DNA from: Candidatus Anaerostipes excrementavium
Lineage (GTDB): Bacteria > Bacillota > Clostridia > Lachnospirales > Lachnospiraceae
Direction of reading: 5' to 3'
Assembly (NCBI GenBank): GCA_019114985.1
Contig: DXEM01000004.1
Span: 1 to 64,000 of the forward strand
DNA length: 64,000 nucleotides
The position numbers and the translations under genes are program-made. Within the stretch, counting starts at the first letter, position 1. Each line of letters begins with the position of its first letter. A model generated the notes under the pieces. The model searched no databases. It was given only the letters and a program-made list of their open reading frames with translations, and had not been told where the DNA came from. Positions 17,100 through 26,697 of the stretch are shown here, piece by piece.

Positions 17100-18811
17100 A
17101 AAAAAGAACAAGAAGAAAATATAAGTTGTTTTTCATGGCTCTTTTCATGTGTGCAGCTTTTTCATTATTAAGAAGTAACGTTTTTGCGGCGGAAACATAT
17201 CCGTTTGAAGAATACTATGATCCGGAGGAAGACGAGTGGGCCAATGAGGAACGTGTGAATATGGATGGCGAGCTGGAATTTACAGTACCCGATATGAAGG
17301 TCAAAACCATGGATTTGATTGTCTATGGTTCCGGTAATCCAAAGCTTCAGAAGATTCGTAATTCTGAAAATAAAAGCGTAGATTATAAAGAAAAACATAG
17401 TGACGATACTTCTTATACATATTATACCGTGTCTGATGTCTCAAAAGGAGATTGGGATTTGAAAGTATCTTCTTCTGATATGGAGAGTACAAAGGTTTAT
17501 TTGATTTATCACAGCACAATTACTGCCCGCTATACAATTGAGAAGGAGCTAAAAGACCCTGACAGCGGAAACTATCAGGCGTTGATTCGTCTTTATCAAA
17601 CGAAGGATCAGGTATTAAAGCTTACAAACCGGAAAGTAAACTATTTGATTGATGATTATTCCCTGATGAGTGAAACCACAAAAGATGCGAAATTTAACTG
17701 TTACCTTGGCGAGCCGGGACTTACAGAAGATGATATGAAATTTTTGAAAGATAAATACTCTTTCCATATCATTATGACCGCAAAAAACGGAACGATTGTC
17801 CTGGCAGACGCAAAACAAGCAGATAACAGCGAATTCAAAGACATCAAAGGAGAGTATAATCCATCCTGGTGGGCAAGATTTCGTGCAAAACCAAAAGAAG
17901 AACAACGGAATTCGATCTTAATGGCAGTGGTTCTCGGTACTATTTTCATTTCTGCAGTCGTTTTTTTGAGAAAGACCCATTATTTGAAGAAACGAAAGGA
18001 AAAGATGAAAAGCATCAGAGAAAACCGTTTCCAAACGACGGTGGTTCGGGCAAAAAAAGCAGAAAAAAATTTTGTTAGGTTTGAGCAAATAAGAAAAGAA
18101 GCAGAAAAACTGCTGGAAGAATTGGAGCCGTATGTTTTCTTAGTGGAAGGCAGCATAACAAAAGAAGAGAGAGACGGGATAGAAAACATGCTGCAGGAAG
18201 ACTTTAAAGATGCTCTGAAACGCTGCTCCGATAATGCAGTGTCTATGAAGGATCGTTGGACAGATATACGGCAGGAAGGACGAAGGATTTCAGAGGATGA
18301 AGAGAAAAAATTAATGGATAAGATTGCCGCCAGAGAGTCTATGATATCGTCGAATACCGATGAGCTGGAACGCTATAAGAAAAAGCTTGAGGAGATCAAA
18401 AAAGAAATTGATATTTATCAGGAGCGCAGAATGTATCATGAAATTCATGTTTTCGTTCAAAGCGGCGATTATCAGTATTTCGGTGTTATGACAGACAGAA
18501 GCCTGGGATTGCCGAGAAAAAAAGGAATTCAGAATCTGAATCTTTTAAATCTGAAAGAGGATGGAAGCAAACGGAAGATTTCGTTTGGTGATTTTGATCT
18601 CCATGGATTAGCGGTTGGAATCGCCCAAACATCTGATCAGGAAGAACAGGAGATCGTTTTAATATCCAACAAAAAATTATGCTGTGATGCAGTGGATATG
18701 GAAGAAAAAATCCGGGAATCTGTCCTTGGCCCATACCAATATACAGACATAGAAGGCCTTAAATTGTACGTTGAGGATGAAAAAGAAACCATGTTTTGGA
18801 TAAGCAAATAA
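17096..18811 (+). CDS. Signal-peptide, single-span membrane protein with cytoplasmic coiled coil
   Basis: A 571-residue protein: basic N-terminus and hydrophobic signal (about 9-30, possible cleavage after VFA), an extracytoplasmic domain (about 32-280), a membrane helix near 282-297 (ILMAVVLGTIFISAVVFL), then a long charged coiled coil (about 300-430) and a C-terminal cytoplasmic domain. The outer domain has a GDWDLKVSSSD stretch like the beta-sandwich that often follows secreted vWA domains. It could carry a signal across the membrane to the GTPase encoded next. I do not recognise a named family. Confidence 0.6.
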   Translation: MKKRTRRKYKLFFMALFMCAAFSLLRSNVFAAETYPFEEYYDPEEDEWANEERVNMDGELEFTVPDMKVKTMDLIVYGSGNPKLQKIRNSENKSVDYKEKHSDDTSYTYYTVSDVSKGDWDLKVSSSDMESTKVYLIYHSTITARYTIEKELKDPDSGNYQALIRLYQTKDQVLKLTNRKVNYLIDDYSLMSETTKDAKFNCYLGEPGLTEDDMKFLKDKYSFHIIMTAKNGTIVLADAKQADNSEFKDIKGEYNPSWWARFRAKPKEEQRNSILMAVVLGTIFISAVVFLRKTHYLKKRKEKMKSIRENRFQTTVVRAKKAEKNFVRFEQIRKEAEKLLEELEPYVFLVEGSITKEERDGIENMLQEDFKDALKRCSDNAVSMKDRWTDIRQEGRRISEDEEKKLMDKIAARESMISSNTDELERYKKKLEEIKKEIDIYQERRMYHEIHVFVQSGDYQYFGVMTDRSLGLPRKKGIQNLNLLNLKEDGSKRKISFGDFDLHGLAVGIAQTSDQEEQEIVLISNKKLCCDAVDMEEKIRESVLGPYQYTDIEGLKLYVEDEKETMFWISK

Positions 18812-18832
18812 AAAAGAAGAAAGGAGCCAAAG

Positions 18833-20320
18833 ATGCGCATATGTCCATTTTGTTTGAACAAAATCGAAAGTACAGAAGTCGACTTCCTGTTTGAAGATGA
18901 GTTCACAGACTGGGATTTCCTACGCAGCATGAGGAAAATAGAGAATTTTCCGCTGAATGCGAGAGAGGATAAGAAGTACGTTGCTTTTCGCAGACAAAAG
19001 AAACTGTCTGTAACAGATAAAGCGGATACAGCCAGAGTCTTTATTCGGCATGAAGAATTGTATTCATTTATCACTGCGCTTCGTAAATATTGTAAAAAAG
19101 AAGATACCGGCATCGTTTGGGATCAGAATAATCAGATTGAGGAGAGTTTTGCATTTGACGACGGATATATTCTGACAGTAAGATGTAAAAACCAAGAAAA
19201 TGAAGACTCAATCTTGGAGATTTCCAGTGAAACGATGACGAAGAAAGCCAGTATGATCTGCAGCCACTGCCATAACATTCTTCCATCCGGCTTTTTCCAT
19301 TATCATCAAATTACGATCGGTCTGATTGGAAGAAAGGACGCCGGGAAGACATGTATGCTGGTCTCTCTTTTGGCAAATCAAAGAAAAGCGATTAACGGAA
19401 GCAGCGATGTCCTGTCTTTTGAGGAAGTACAGACGATCCAGGATTCAAGTTATCAGGAACTGCGGGAAAAAGTAAGGTTATTAGAAGAAAATGGAATATG
19501 TCCGGATTCTACGCGGCTTTTTATTGCACCTGTGATATTAAAAGCAATATGGAAAATCAGCGGCGAAGAACATTGTTACATGGTGTGTATTTACGATGCA
19601 GCCGGCGAACTTTTGGAAAATGCCGCTCAGAATGAAAATGTTTTGGAAAATATCGTTTGCACAGATGGGTGGATCTATTTGATTGATCCGAAAAATACGG
19701 GGCTTGGCACGGCTGTAGAGATGTTGTCAGAAGAAAATAAAATTAAGATTCTGAAAAGAGCAAAAATTGCAGATGCAAATCTGCAGATTCGGATGCAGCA
19801 AAATGACTCGGAGGCGCAGACCGTATATAAAATCATGCAGGATCTTTTGTCAGACGTCGATACGGAGGCACAAATACGTAATTTCTGTGATAATCTTCTG
19901 CAGTGTTTGAGGAAGAAGCAGGGAGGCTTCGAAAGTGAGAGCAATCTGCCGGAGATTGCATTTGTGTTAAGCAAACTAGATGAAATAAAAACGTTTTTAA
20001 ATGAAAAATTTCATGATATTTCCTTGTTTGACAAATCCATCAATTATTTGTCGGCAGAGGGAGATGAAGCCTGGAGAGACAGAGAGGATCAGATCCGTGA
20101 GATTTTTGACGAGTTTGTCATGAACAGCAGCAGTATGAATACACATTATAATATGTATCTCACATCTGCGCTTGGATGTTCGACGAGGCAAGAGAGCATG
20201 AATGGCACAATGATCTACAAGTTAGACGGAAAATATGATCCGATTCGAATTGGAGAGGCCTTTGTTCGGACGACAATGGCTTTAATGCAAAACCAGATAG
20301 AAAGGGAAGATAGGGAATGA
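18833..20320 (+). CDS. Zinc-ribbon GTPase (DO-GTPase-like)
   Basis: A 495-residue protein. The N-terminal CPFC (Cys4, Cys7) and a second CSHC (143-146) look like a split zinc ribbon. A P-loop follows at 166-173 (GRKDAGKT), then IYDAAGE (Asp255 to Gly258, the switch-II DxxG) and a SKLDE segment that can serve as the N/TKxD base-specificity motif. This fits the TRAFAC-like GTPases known from comparative genomics of bacterial conflict systems, which co-occur with GAP1 proteins. The GAP1-like gene overlaps it by 4 bp, supporting the call. It is probably a regulatory switch; nucleotide and partners are untested. Confidence 0.75.
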   Translation: MRICPFCLNKIESTEVDFLFEDEFTDWDFLRSMRKIENFPLNAREDKKYVAFRRQKKLSVTDKADTARVFIRHEELYSFITALRKYCKKEDTGIVWDQNNQIEESFAFDDGYILTVRCKNQENEDSILEISSETMTKKASMICSHCHNILPSGFFHYHQITIGLIGRKDAGKTCMLVSLLANQRKAINGSSDVLSFEEVQTIQDSSYQELREKVRLLEENGICPDSTRLFIAPVILKAIWKISGEEHCYMVCIYDAAGELLENAAQNENVLENIVCTDGWIYLIDPKNTGLGTAVEMLSEENKIKILKRAKIADANLQIRMQQNDSEAQTVYKIMQDLLSDVDTEAQIRNFCDNLLQCLRKKQGGFESESNLPEIAFVLSKLDEIKTFLNEKFHDISLFDKSINYLSAEGDEAWRDREDQIREIFDEFVMNSSSMNTHYNMYLTSALGCSTRQESMNGTMIYKLDGKYDPIRIGEAFVRTTMALMQNQIEREDRE

Positions 20321-23091
20321 AACATCAGTTTAACCAATTTTATTATACTGCGGCGCCAGATCTTTTTAATAAAAGCAGGAATAGTGGATGGGGAATTTTC
20401 GGATCCAGTATGCCGGACCGCCCTGAAGAAAACGAAAAAATAGAGCAGATATCCAAAGATTGGGTTCCGATGCGTCTGGAAGAAGAAAAGGCGTTTCCAG
20501 TAGAATATGTCATGTATTATGACGATCGCTATATCGTAGGCGGGGCAGCTTCCTGCAATACTTTGATAGAAGGTGATAACCGGCCGAATATCTGGACACA
20601 TGTTCTTGTTCCGAAGCAGGAAGGAGAGAAGAGTTTTCTTGCCTGCCTGGCAGTTTCTTCTTTTGATAAAGTACAGAAGAAAAAGGAGAAAATTTATCTG
20701 AAAGATTTGGAAATTGAAGCTATGGAGCAAAAGGTTTCAGGATCTATGCTTAAGACATGGAAGGATCCGGAAACAGATGCCATGCTTCTGAAGCTGCTTC
20801 TTGCAGGATTATCAGGAACCAACTGCAGAATGCTGATTACTGACGAAGATTTGTCAGATGAAGATTTTAAAGCGTATCAGGAACTGGCAAGGAATATGAT
20901 GTATCATATTTATCAGCTGCTACCGGGATGTCTGCGGAAAGAATTAAATTTCATTACTCCTATGGTATCCAAATATTTCCGTTTTTCATCAGAGAAACCA
21001 AGGGGGGCTCGGTTTTATTTTGGACCGGAGGATCAAAATGAACCATTCGATCAAGTGATTTCCATGCAGCAGGGACGCAGATTAATGGAACAGAATTTTT
21101 ATGATCAGATATTGATTCAGATGTGCAGGATTTTTCACGAACAAAATGATCTTTATGAAGAGATTGGGCAGAAATTCCAAAAGAGTCATTATGGAATGAA
21201 TGAGAAGGATTACTTATGGCATTTCATTTTTGAAATGATCGAGCGCGGGCTGTCGATTGATTGGACAAGGTTTGGTATTGAGGAATATCAAGAGGCTTAT
21301 GATCAGGCTTGGACAGACGAGGAAAGAAAAAAGAGATTCTTGAAATTGACTGCTGTTTTGCTGGATGCAAAAGAAGGATTTCGTGTTTCTTCCGAATACT
21401 TTGCGATTTATTGCCGTATGATACGGGCATTTGAAAAAGAAAACGATCCGGATGGATGGAATGACATGATGTACCAGTGTGTGAGATGGATGGCGAGCGT
21501 GGACAGAAAAGAAGGAGATTTGCTGGAACAGTTTCTGGATACCCTGGCAATATCCGGTATTGATAAAGACATTCGCTTGAAAATCCAAAGCGCCGTGATG
21601 CAGAATAGTCCGAATTTGGAGAGAAAGGCAAAAAAGGTTCTGATAGAATTATCTGAGATGTCTGAATTGGAGAATTGGTGGGCTTTTTATGCCCCTCTGA
21701 AGGATAAGTTTGAGGGAATCTTAGATCAAAAAATAGAATATTTCTTCCGGGAAGGAAAAGATTTGAAATCTAAAAAAACGGCGCTTCGTTTAGATGCCGA
21801 GATTTTAGATGGAAAGATTAAAGGCAGAATGATTGGACAGATCACCGAAGAGCTCCGTCGGCTTTCCTTAGATTATCTAAGAACATGGGAAATTTGGAGA
21901 GCACGGGGACAAGACTTGAAAATCTTAGATCAGGATCGATTTGAGGAAATCTTACGGTACTGGCAGAATGAGTTTTGCAAGGCGGCAGAAGATAAGCATA
22001 TATTCCTGGATCCAACCCAAAAAGAAGACCTGAGAAGGGTAGCAGATGATTTGGAACTGGACTGGAACGAAGTCTGCAGTATTTTTTCGGTATCTTTTTC
22101 AGAAGACTGTTATGGATGGGGCCGTCAGGAAATCGATGAATACAGAGAACTTGCAGAAGAACTGGAACCTTCCATTGCCAAAATTGTCAGAGAAATTTGT
22201 GACGACGTACAGGCTCGGATCGAACGGGAAGAAAAAAGTTTAGAAAAGGAATGGATGAGAACAGCCACAAATGATGAACTGCTGGACGCAATTTTCCGCA
22301 CAACGAGTCAGCGGCAGATACGGATGATCTGGGATACAATTTCATCCAGAATTTTAAGAGCTGAGAGCATAACAGATGGAATTGAGCTGCAGTTGTTCAG
22401 TCTTTATTATATGAATCATCCAAATGTTTCAAAAGAAAGAAAAGATAAGTTTTGGCAGATGTGTACTCCGCGCTGGTTTCGGGATCTGGAAAAAATTTTG
22501 TGCGATCCAAATGCAAGGATTTTGGAAGATATCCTGGATTATGAGGATATGCCGTTTGAAGGAAAATTGTTCTTTTTGTATCATAGCGGGAGATACGAAG
22601 ATCTGGAAAGAGCCAAGAGACAAATACGGCGGCGTTTGAAGAATTTTTCCGGACGGGAAAAAGAGGCTGCAAGGAAGTATTTCGAAGAAGAAGATGTTTC
22701 TATTTCAAGAGTCCTGCATCAGGAATTAAGTCAATCCAATCGGAAGCAGTCTATTGGAAATATACGAACCATTATGAAAAGCGCGTTCTGGATTGCATTG
22801 AATCTATTTGTATATGAATGTATCATCAAACTAAATGATATTCATCCGGTTTCTGCAGTTGTTTGCTGGATGGTTATACTTATTTTATGTATGATTAGCT
22901 TTTTGGTGCTGATGAAAAAACAAAAAGCAATGGCAGGCGATCGCTTACTTTTGTTCGGTGCGCTGCTCTGGAGTTCCTGCGGAGCAATTATCAAGGCAAT
23001 GTTTGGAATCATTGGTCTGACAATTTATGTGACAGCGCTGTTCGTAATTTCTTTGATTGTGCTTTTGGCCGGAAATCGTCAAGGAAAATAG
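20317..23091 (+). CDS. GAP1-like GTPase-associated membrane protein
   Basis: A 924-residue protein. The N-terminus (QFYYTAAPD, then GWGIFGSSMP, and WTHVLVPK near residue 90) resembles the N-terminal domain of GTPase-associated protein 1 (GAP1), a family almost always encoded beside DO-type GTPases. The middle 700 residues are helical and charged. About four membrane helices lie near 815-920. Its start overlaps the GTPase stop (ATGA). It is likely the obligate effector or scaffold of the GTPase, held at the membrane. The family call is by recognition of the N-terminal pattern and should be checked by profile search. Confidence 0.6.
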   Translation: MKHQFNQFYYTAAPDLFNKSRNSGWGIFGSSMPDRPEENEKIEQISKDWVPMRLEEEKAFPVEYVMYYDDRYIVGGAASCNTLIEGDNRPNIWTHVLVPKQEGEKSFLACLAVSSFDKVQKKKEKIYLKDLEIEAMEQKVSGSMLKTWKDPETDAMLLKLLLAGLSGTNCRMLITDEDLSDEDFKAYQELARNMMYHIYQLLPGCLRKELNFITPMVSKYFRFSSEKPRGARFYFGPEDQNEPFDQVISMQQGRRLMEQNFYDQILIQMCRIFHEQNDLYEEIGQKFQKSHYGMNEKDYLWHFIFEMIERGLSIDWTRFGIEEYQEAYDQAWTDEERKKRFLKLTAVLLDAKEGFRVSSEYFAIYCRMIRAFEKENDPDGWNDMMYQCVRWMASVDRKEGDLLEQFLDTLAISGIDKDIRLKIQSAVMQNSPNLERKAKKVLIELSEMSELENWWAFYAPLKDKFEGILDQKIEYFFREGKDLKSKKTALRLDAEILDGKIKGRMIGQITEELRRLSLDYLRTWEIWRARGQDLKILDQDRFEEILRYWQNEFCKAAEDKHIFLDPTQKEDLRRVADDLELDWNEVCSIFSVSFSEDCYGWGRQEIDEYRELAEELEPSIAKIVREICDDVQARIEREEKSLEKEWMRTATNDELLDAIFRTTSQRQIRMIWDTISSRILRAESITDGIELQLFSLYYMNHPNVSKERKDKFWQMCTPRWFRDLEKILCDPNARILEDILDYEDMPFEGKLFFLYHSGRYEDLERAKRQIRRRLKNFSGREKEAARKYFEEEDVSISRVLHQELSQSNRKQSIGNIRTIMKSAFWIALNLFVYECIIKLNDIHPVSAVVCWMVILILCMISFLVLMKKQKAMAGDRLLLFGALLWSSCGAIIKAMFGIIGLTIYVTALFVISLIVLLAGNRQGK

Positions 23092-23104
23092 GAGGAAAAG
23101 AAAA

Positions 23105-23614
23105 ATGTTGATTTTTTTTCAAAGACTTTGGATTTTTCTTTTTGTCGATGGTTTTCTCTTATTCCTTATTGTAAATCTGATACGGCAAAAGACAGAGAGC
23201 AAAGAAAAAATCAGAATAAAGCCGGCAAAAAAGGTGGAACGGCGCTGGGGAAAGAAAAAACTTCATTTCTATTTTCGAGATGAACATGGAAAAGATCTGG
23301 CAGGGAATTTTGCTCAATATCCATGTACCATTGGACGGGGAAAAAGCTGCGATGTCCGGATTATGGAGGAAGAAAAAAACGGCCGTTATTTTCTGTCAAG
23401 AGAATTTATCCAAGTAGTAGAAACGGTCGACGGCTTTCGAGTAACCAGATGCCGAAAGAAAGACGAAGCGCAAAAAACGATATCCGGCAGAAGTGACGGA
23501 AAAATATTTGAAAATGAAATCAGTATAACGTTTGAAGATCTATTGGAGATTCAGATTGTGCCAGGGATCATACTCCGATTAGAAAAAGAAAAGCTTCGTA
23601 CTTCTGCGTTATAG
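23105..23614 (+). CDS. Membrane-anchored FHA-domain protein
   Basis: The start is ATG 23105 behind AGGAGG; the frame is open upstream into the previous gene. The 169-residue product has one N-terminal membrane helix (about 2-24), a basic linker, and an FHA domain (about 55-160) with CTIGRGKSCDVRI and a downstream SREFIQV, giving the Gly-Arg and Ser-Arg phosphothreonine-pocket residues. FHA domains read phosphothreonine, so the PP2C/kinase pair later in the operon is the likely writer and eraser. Analogous FHA proteins link PknB signalling to RodA/FtsW and PBPs in Actinobacteria. Confidence 0.75.
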   Translation: MLIFFQRLWIFLFVDGFLLFLIVNLIRQKTESKEKIRIKPAKKVERRWGKKKLHFYFRDEHGKDLAGNFAQYPCTIGRGKSCDVRIMEEEKNGRYFLSREFIQVVETVDGFRVTRCRKKDEAQKTISGRSDGKIFENEISITFEDLLEIQIVPGIILRLEKEKLRTSAL

Positions 23615-23628
23615 GGAGGAAGATGAAA

Positions 23629-24444
23629 ATGTTAAAATATATTGTAATTATGATCATTATTTTGATTTTTATCGGATTTCTGGCTTGGTATCTTTTGTTG
23701 AATCATGATAAAGATCGATCAGGTTTTTTCGGAAAAAAAGATATGCCGGATGACCTGACAGACGATGATTTGCATCAGGTTGTAAATTTAAAAAAAGGCG
23801 GAGAGAACCATAGTGATTCCAACGAAAGCACGAAGATGGTTTCCGATGCCGAAGAGGAGACAGCAGAAATATCTGCCGCATCCTATATTATGAATGAAGA
23901 GGAACCGGGAACTGCCGCGGAAGAAGAATTTGATTTTGAGCCGAAATATAGAGAGGAAAAAAAGACAGAACCATTCCTTTGGATGGAGGAAGATGGAGAT
24001 CCCATTTTTGATTATCGTATCTTTTTGAATGGAAAAAGTGAAGAAAAAAGTGTACGTGTGAAGAAAGCCGTTTACCATATCGGTAAAAATAAAACGTCGG
24101 ATATTGTGCTGGAAACAAATGACCGCAGAGTCGGAATGGATTTCCTGGAGGTTAGCCCAATCGAAGGAAAGGGACTTTTCCGTTTAAAACGAGTCAAAGA
24201 GGCATATGATCTTCCGATTTGGTCAGAAGAAGAGGAAAAATGGAAACCGCATCATGGAGAAATTCTATTTGGTGAAAAGAAAGTCGTAATTGCATTGACG
24301 CAATGGGCAAAAGTAACCGATCAGAATATTTCTCGATTGGAACTGGCAGGACCGGGATATCTGGGAGAGGAAGATTTGGAAGAAGCCTATAGCTTCCAAG
24401 AAGAATCGGAGACGATGGATGAAGACGATATATTTAATATCTAA
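23629..24444 (+). CDS. Second membrane-anchored FHA-like protein
   Basis: ATG 23629 is preferred because GGAGG is about 9 bases upstream; ATG 23623 lies almost on the site. The 271-residue product has an N-terminal membrane helix (about 3-22), a long acidic low-complexity linker (about 30-120), and a divergent FHA fold (about 130-235) with YHIGKNKTSDIVL. The strand carrying the usual Ser-x-x-His is altered (NDRRVGMDFLEV), so phosphothreonine binding is uncertain. The tail is strongly acidic. It may be a kinase substrate or a pseudo-reader. Confidence 0.65.
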   Translation: MLKYIVIMIIILIFIGFLAWYLLLNHDKDRSGFFGKKDMPDDLTDDDLHQVVNLKKGGENHSDSNESTKMVSDAEEETAEISAASYIMNEEEPGTAAEEEFDFEPKYREEKKTEPFLWMEEDGDPIFDYRIFLNGKSEEKSVRVKKAVYHIGKNKTSDIVLETNDRRVGMDFLEVSPIEGKGLFRLKRVKEAYDLPIWSEEEEKWKPHHGEILFGEKKVVIALTQWAKVTDQNISRLELAGPGYLGEEDLEEAYSFQEESETMDEDDIFNI

Positions 24445-24462
24445 CAAAGGAGAGGCAAGAAT

Positions 24463-25878
24463 TTGAAAGATTACAGAAGCAAAAGAATTCAAATTATTTC
24501 AGTTGCTACGCTCGTCATAGCAGGTGTTATGATCCTGTCGATCCTTTGGACAACGATTCGAAATACCAGTCATGATGAAGAGTATGCTTATCGACAAAAG
24601 GAAGAACTGATTTCAAAGGACAAAGAAGTATTGTGCGGAGACATCATTGATGAGAACGGAACTGTGATTGCATCTGCAGAAAAAGATGGAGAAAAACAGA
24701 AAATTCAGTACGAGGATCCATATGCGTATACTCTTTTTGTGGGAATCACAGAAGGAAAAGATAGTCCGGAGACTTACGGACTCTATGAAATGTACCGGGA
24801 TGAACTCTATTCTGCAGGAGAGGGAGAGAAAAAAGGTGCGACAATTCAAATGTCAATCAACAGCGAACTGCAAAAATACGCCTATCAGCTTTTGAAGAAA
24901 CAAGATAAAAGAGGATCTGTCATCGTAATGGATGCAAAATCCGGAGAGATTAAAGCATGCGCCTTTACTCCATCTGTCAATGGAAATGACCTTTCCGAGG
25001 ATTGGAAAGAAAAATTAAGTGATGACGGCGGATTTATCAAGCCATTGCTGAATCCGGTAGTTCCCGGAAGTATTTATAAAATCACCACCAGTGTGGGGAT
25101 TTTAGAAGAAGGTCTGGAAAATGAAGTCATCAATGATAACGGCAGCACGCAGATTGATGGCGCTGTACTCCGAAACAGCGGAAGCGCCGTATATGGTCCG
25201 ATTTCTCTTTCGAAAGGATTTCTGCACAGTTCCAATGTTTATTTCGGAACGATGGGGCAAAAATATTTGAAACAGGACAAGTTGGAGGATTTGGCCAATC
25301 GATTCCTGATCGGCAAAAATCTAAAATTAGATTTTGGAACCGTTTCTTCCAGATTTTATGACAATAATAAAAAGAAAGACTTTTCGGAAATACAGACAGC
25401 ATGGACTTCCATTGGACAGAATGAAGTTCGCTTGACCATCGTAAATGCGGCGATGCTGGCACAGACAATTGCCAATGACGGCATCATGATGAAACCTTAT
25501 GCAGTCCGCTCGATTTATCATGGAAAAGGCAAAGACAAGACTTATGAGATGCAGACGAAAGCACAAGAATATAAAAAGGTAACGGACAAGGAAACCGCTC
25601 GGAAACTGCGAAGCATTATGAAGGCGACAGGAGAACATTACACGAAGCAGAAGACCGGAAAGAGTACGATCAAGGCAGGAGGCCGTGAGATAACGATTGG
25701 ATTAAAGACAGGAACCGGAGAAATCGGAAGCGATAAAAATAATAGTATTTGGATTGCTTCTATGGCGCCGGCGGATGATCCTGAATATATCATCGCGATG
25801 AATGTCTATGATTCAGAAGGAGCGGGAAAAAGTCTGCTGGGAGATATTATTTCTCTGTATCAGCAAACAATGAAATAG
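24463..25878 (+). CDS. PBP transpeptidase (PbpA/FtsI-like), TTG start
   Basis: A 471-residue class B-like PBP. It begins with TTG at 24463, positioned by AAAGGAGAG. There is one N-terminal membrane helix (about 8-30), a short dimerisation-type region, then the transpeptidase domain with all three motifs: Ser203-Ile-Tyr-Lys206, Ser256-Ser-Asn258 and Lys415-Thr-Gly417. The size and short N-terminal module resemble mycobacterial PbpA rather than FtsI or PBP2. It cross-links peptidoglycan and would normally pair with a SEDS polymerase; the SEDS gene is in the same operon, eight genes upstream. Confidence 0.85.
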   Translation: MKDYRSKRIQIISVATLVIAGVMILSILWTTIRNTSHDEEYAYRQKEELISKDKEVLCGDIIDENGTVIASAEKDGEKQKIQYEDPYAYTLFVGITEGKDSPETYGLYEMYRDELYSAGEGEKKGATIQMSINSELQKYAYQLLKKQDKRGSVIVMDAKSGEIKACAFTPSVNGNDLSEDWKEKLSDDGGFIKPLLNPVVPGSIYKITTSVGILEEGLENEVINDNGSTQIDGAVLRNSGSAVYGPISLSKGFLHSSNVYFGTMGQKYLKQDKLEDLANRFLIGKNLKLDFGTVSSRFYDNNKKKDFSEIQTAWTSIGQNEVRLTIVNAAMLAQTIANDGIMMKPYAVRSIYHGKGKDKTYEMQTKAQEYKKVTDKETARKLRSIMKATGEHYTKQKTGKSTIKAGGREITIGLKTGTGEIGSDKNNSIWIASMAPADDPEYIIAMNVYDSEGAGKSLLGDIISLYQQTMK

Positions 25879-25888
25879 AGGTGTGTCG

Positions 25889-26674
25889 ATGAAGGGTCAG
25901 ATCTATAGTTTTACAAGGGCAAACGGAAGAACGGAAAACCAGGATTACCTATTCTACGAAAAGAAAAAATTCTCTGATAATGAGGAAATAACAATTTTGG
26001 GCGTATGTGACGGTATGGGAGGCATGGAAAAGGGAAAGGAAATTTCCAGACTGACGGCGTGGACTTTTGGTGCATATTTCTCCAGAAAGATTCTAACGGC
26101 TTTTGCGGAAGAAGGAAGTGAAATCCTGTCTTTGCGTGGAATAAAAACTGTTTTGGAAGGATCCGTCGGTGCAGTTCACAAAACAATTTCCGCTTACATG
26201 AAAGAACATAAAATCTCCGGCGGAAGTACACTGACGGCTGCTGTGATTTGCGGCCGAAACTTGTTCGTAGCAAATGCCGGAGATAGTCCTTGTTATCTGG
26301 CCGATACCAAGACAAACTATTTGGAACTGATTTCGGAAGTAGAAAACTGTGGATATGAAGGATTAAAAAAAGGTATTTACAGCGATAAGAAATCCGGAGA
26401 GTTTCTCAAAGCTTCCAGCTACCTGACCAACTATATCGGAGGAGAAAAAATCAAAAAGACAAAAGTACGAAGCCTGCAGCTTTTTCCCGGCAACATGGTT
26501 TTGATGGGAAGCGACGGTTTTTTTGGTATTCTTGAAGAAAAAGTAATTCTGCAGGAACTAAAACATCCTTCCAAAGAACATATTCCGGAACGAATTGCAG
26601 AAAGATCGGCAATGCAGGGAGAGACAGATAACCAAAGCGGGATTCTTTGGATCGGTTCGGATCGTCAGTATTAG
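25889..26674 (+). CDS. PP2C-family Ser/Thr phosphatase
   Basis: ATG 25889 is used, 6 bases after an in-frame GTG. The 261-residue product has the PP2C metal-site signatures: RTENQD near residues 14-19, VCDGMGGM with Asp41, ANAGDSPCYL, and MGSDGFFG. It would dephosphorylate Ser/Thr sites. It is encoded directly before a kinase, as stp/prpC precede prkC in Firmicutes and pstP lies near pknB in Actinobacteria. Here it belongs to an accessory pair specific to this locus, because no rlmN/prkC/rsgA neighbourhood is present. Confidence 0.85.
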   Translation: MKGQIYSFTRANGRTENQDYLFYEKKKFSDNEEITILGVCDGMGGMEKGKEISRLTAWTFGAYFSRKILTAFAEEGSEILSLRGIKTVLEGSVGAVHKTISAYMKEHKISGGSTLTAAVICGRNLFVANAGDSPCYLADTKTNYLELISEVENCGYEGLKKGIYSDKKSGEFLKASSYLTNYIGGEKIKKTKVRSLQLFPGNMVLMGSDGFFGILEEKVILQELKHPSKEHIPERIAERSAMQGETDNQSGILWIGSDRQY

Positions 26675-26697
26675 GAGAAAAAGGGGAGGAGAAAACG

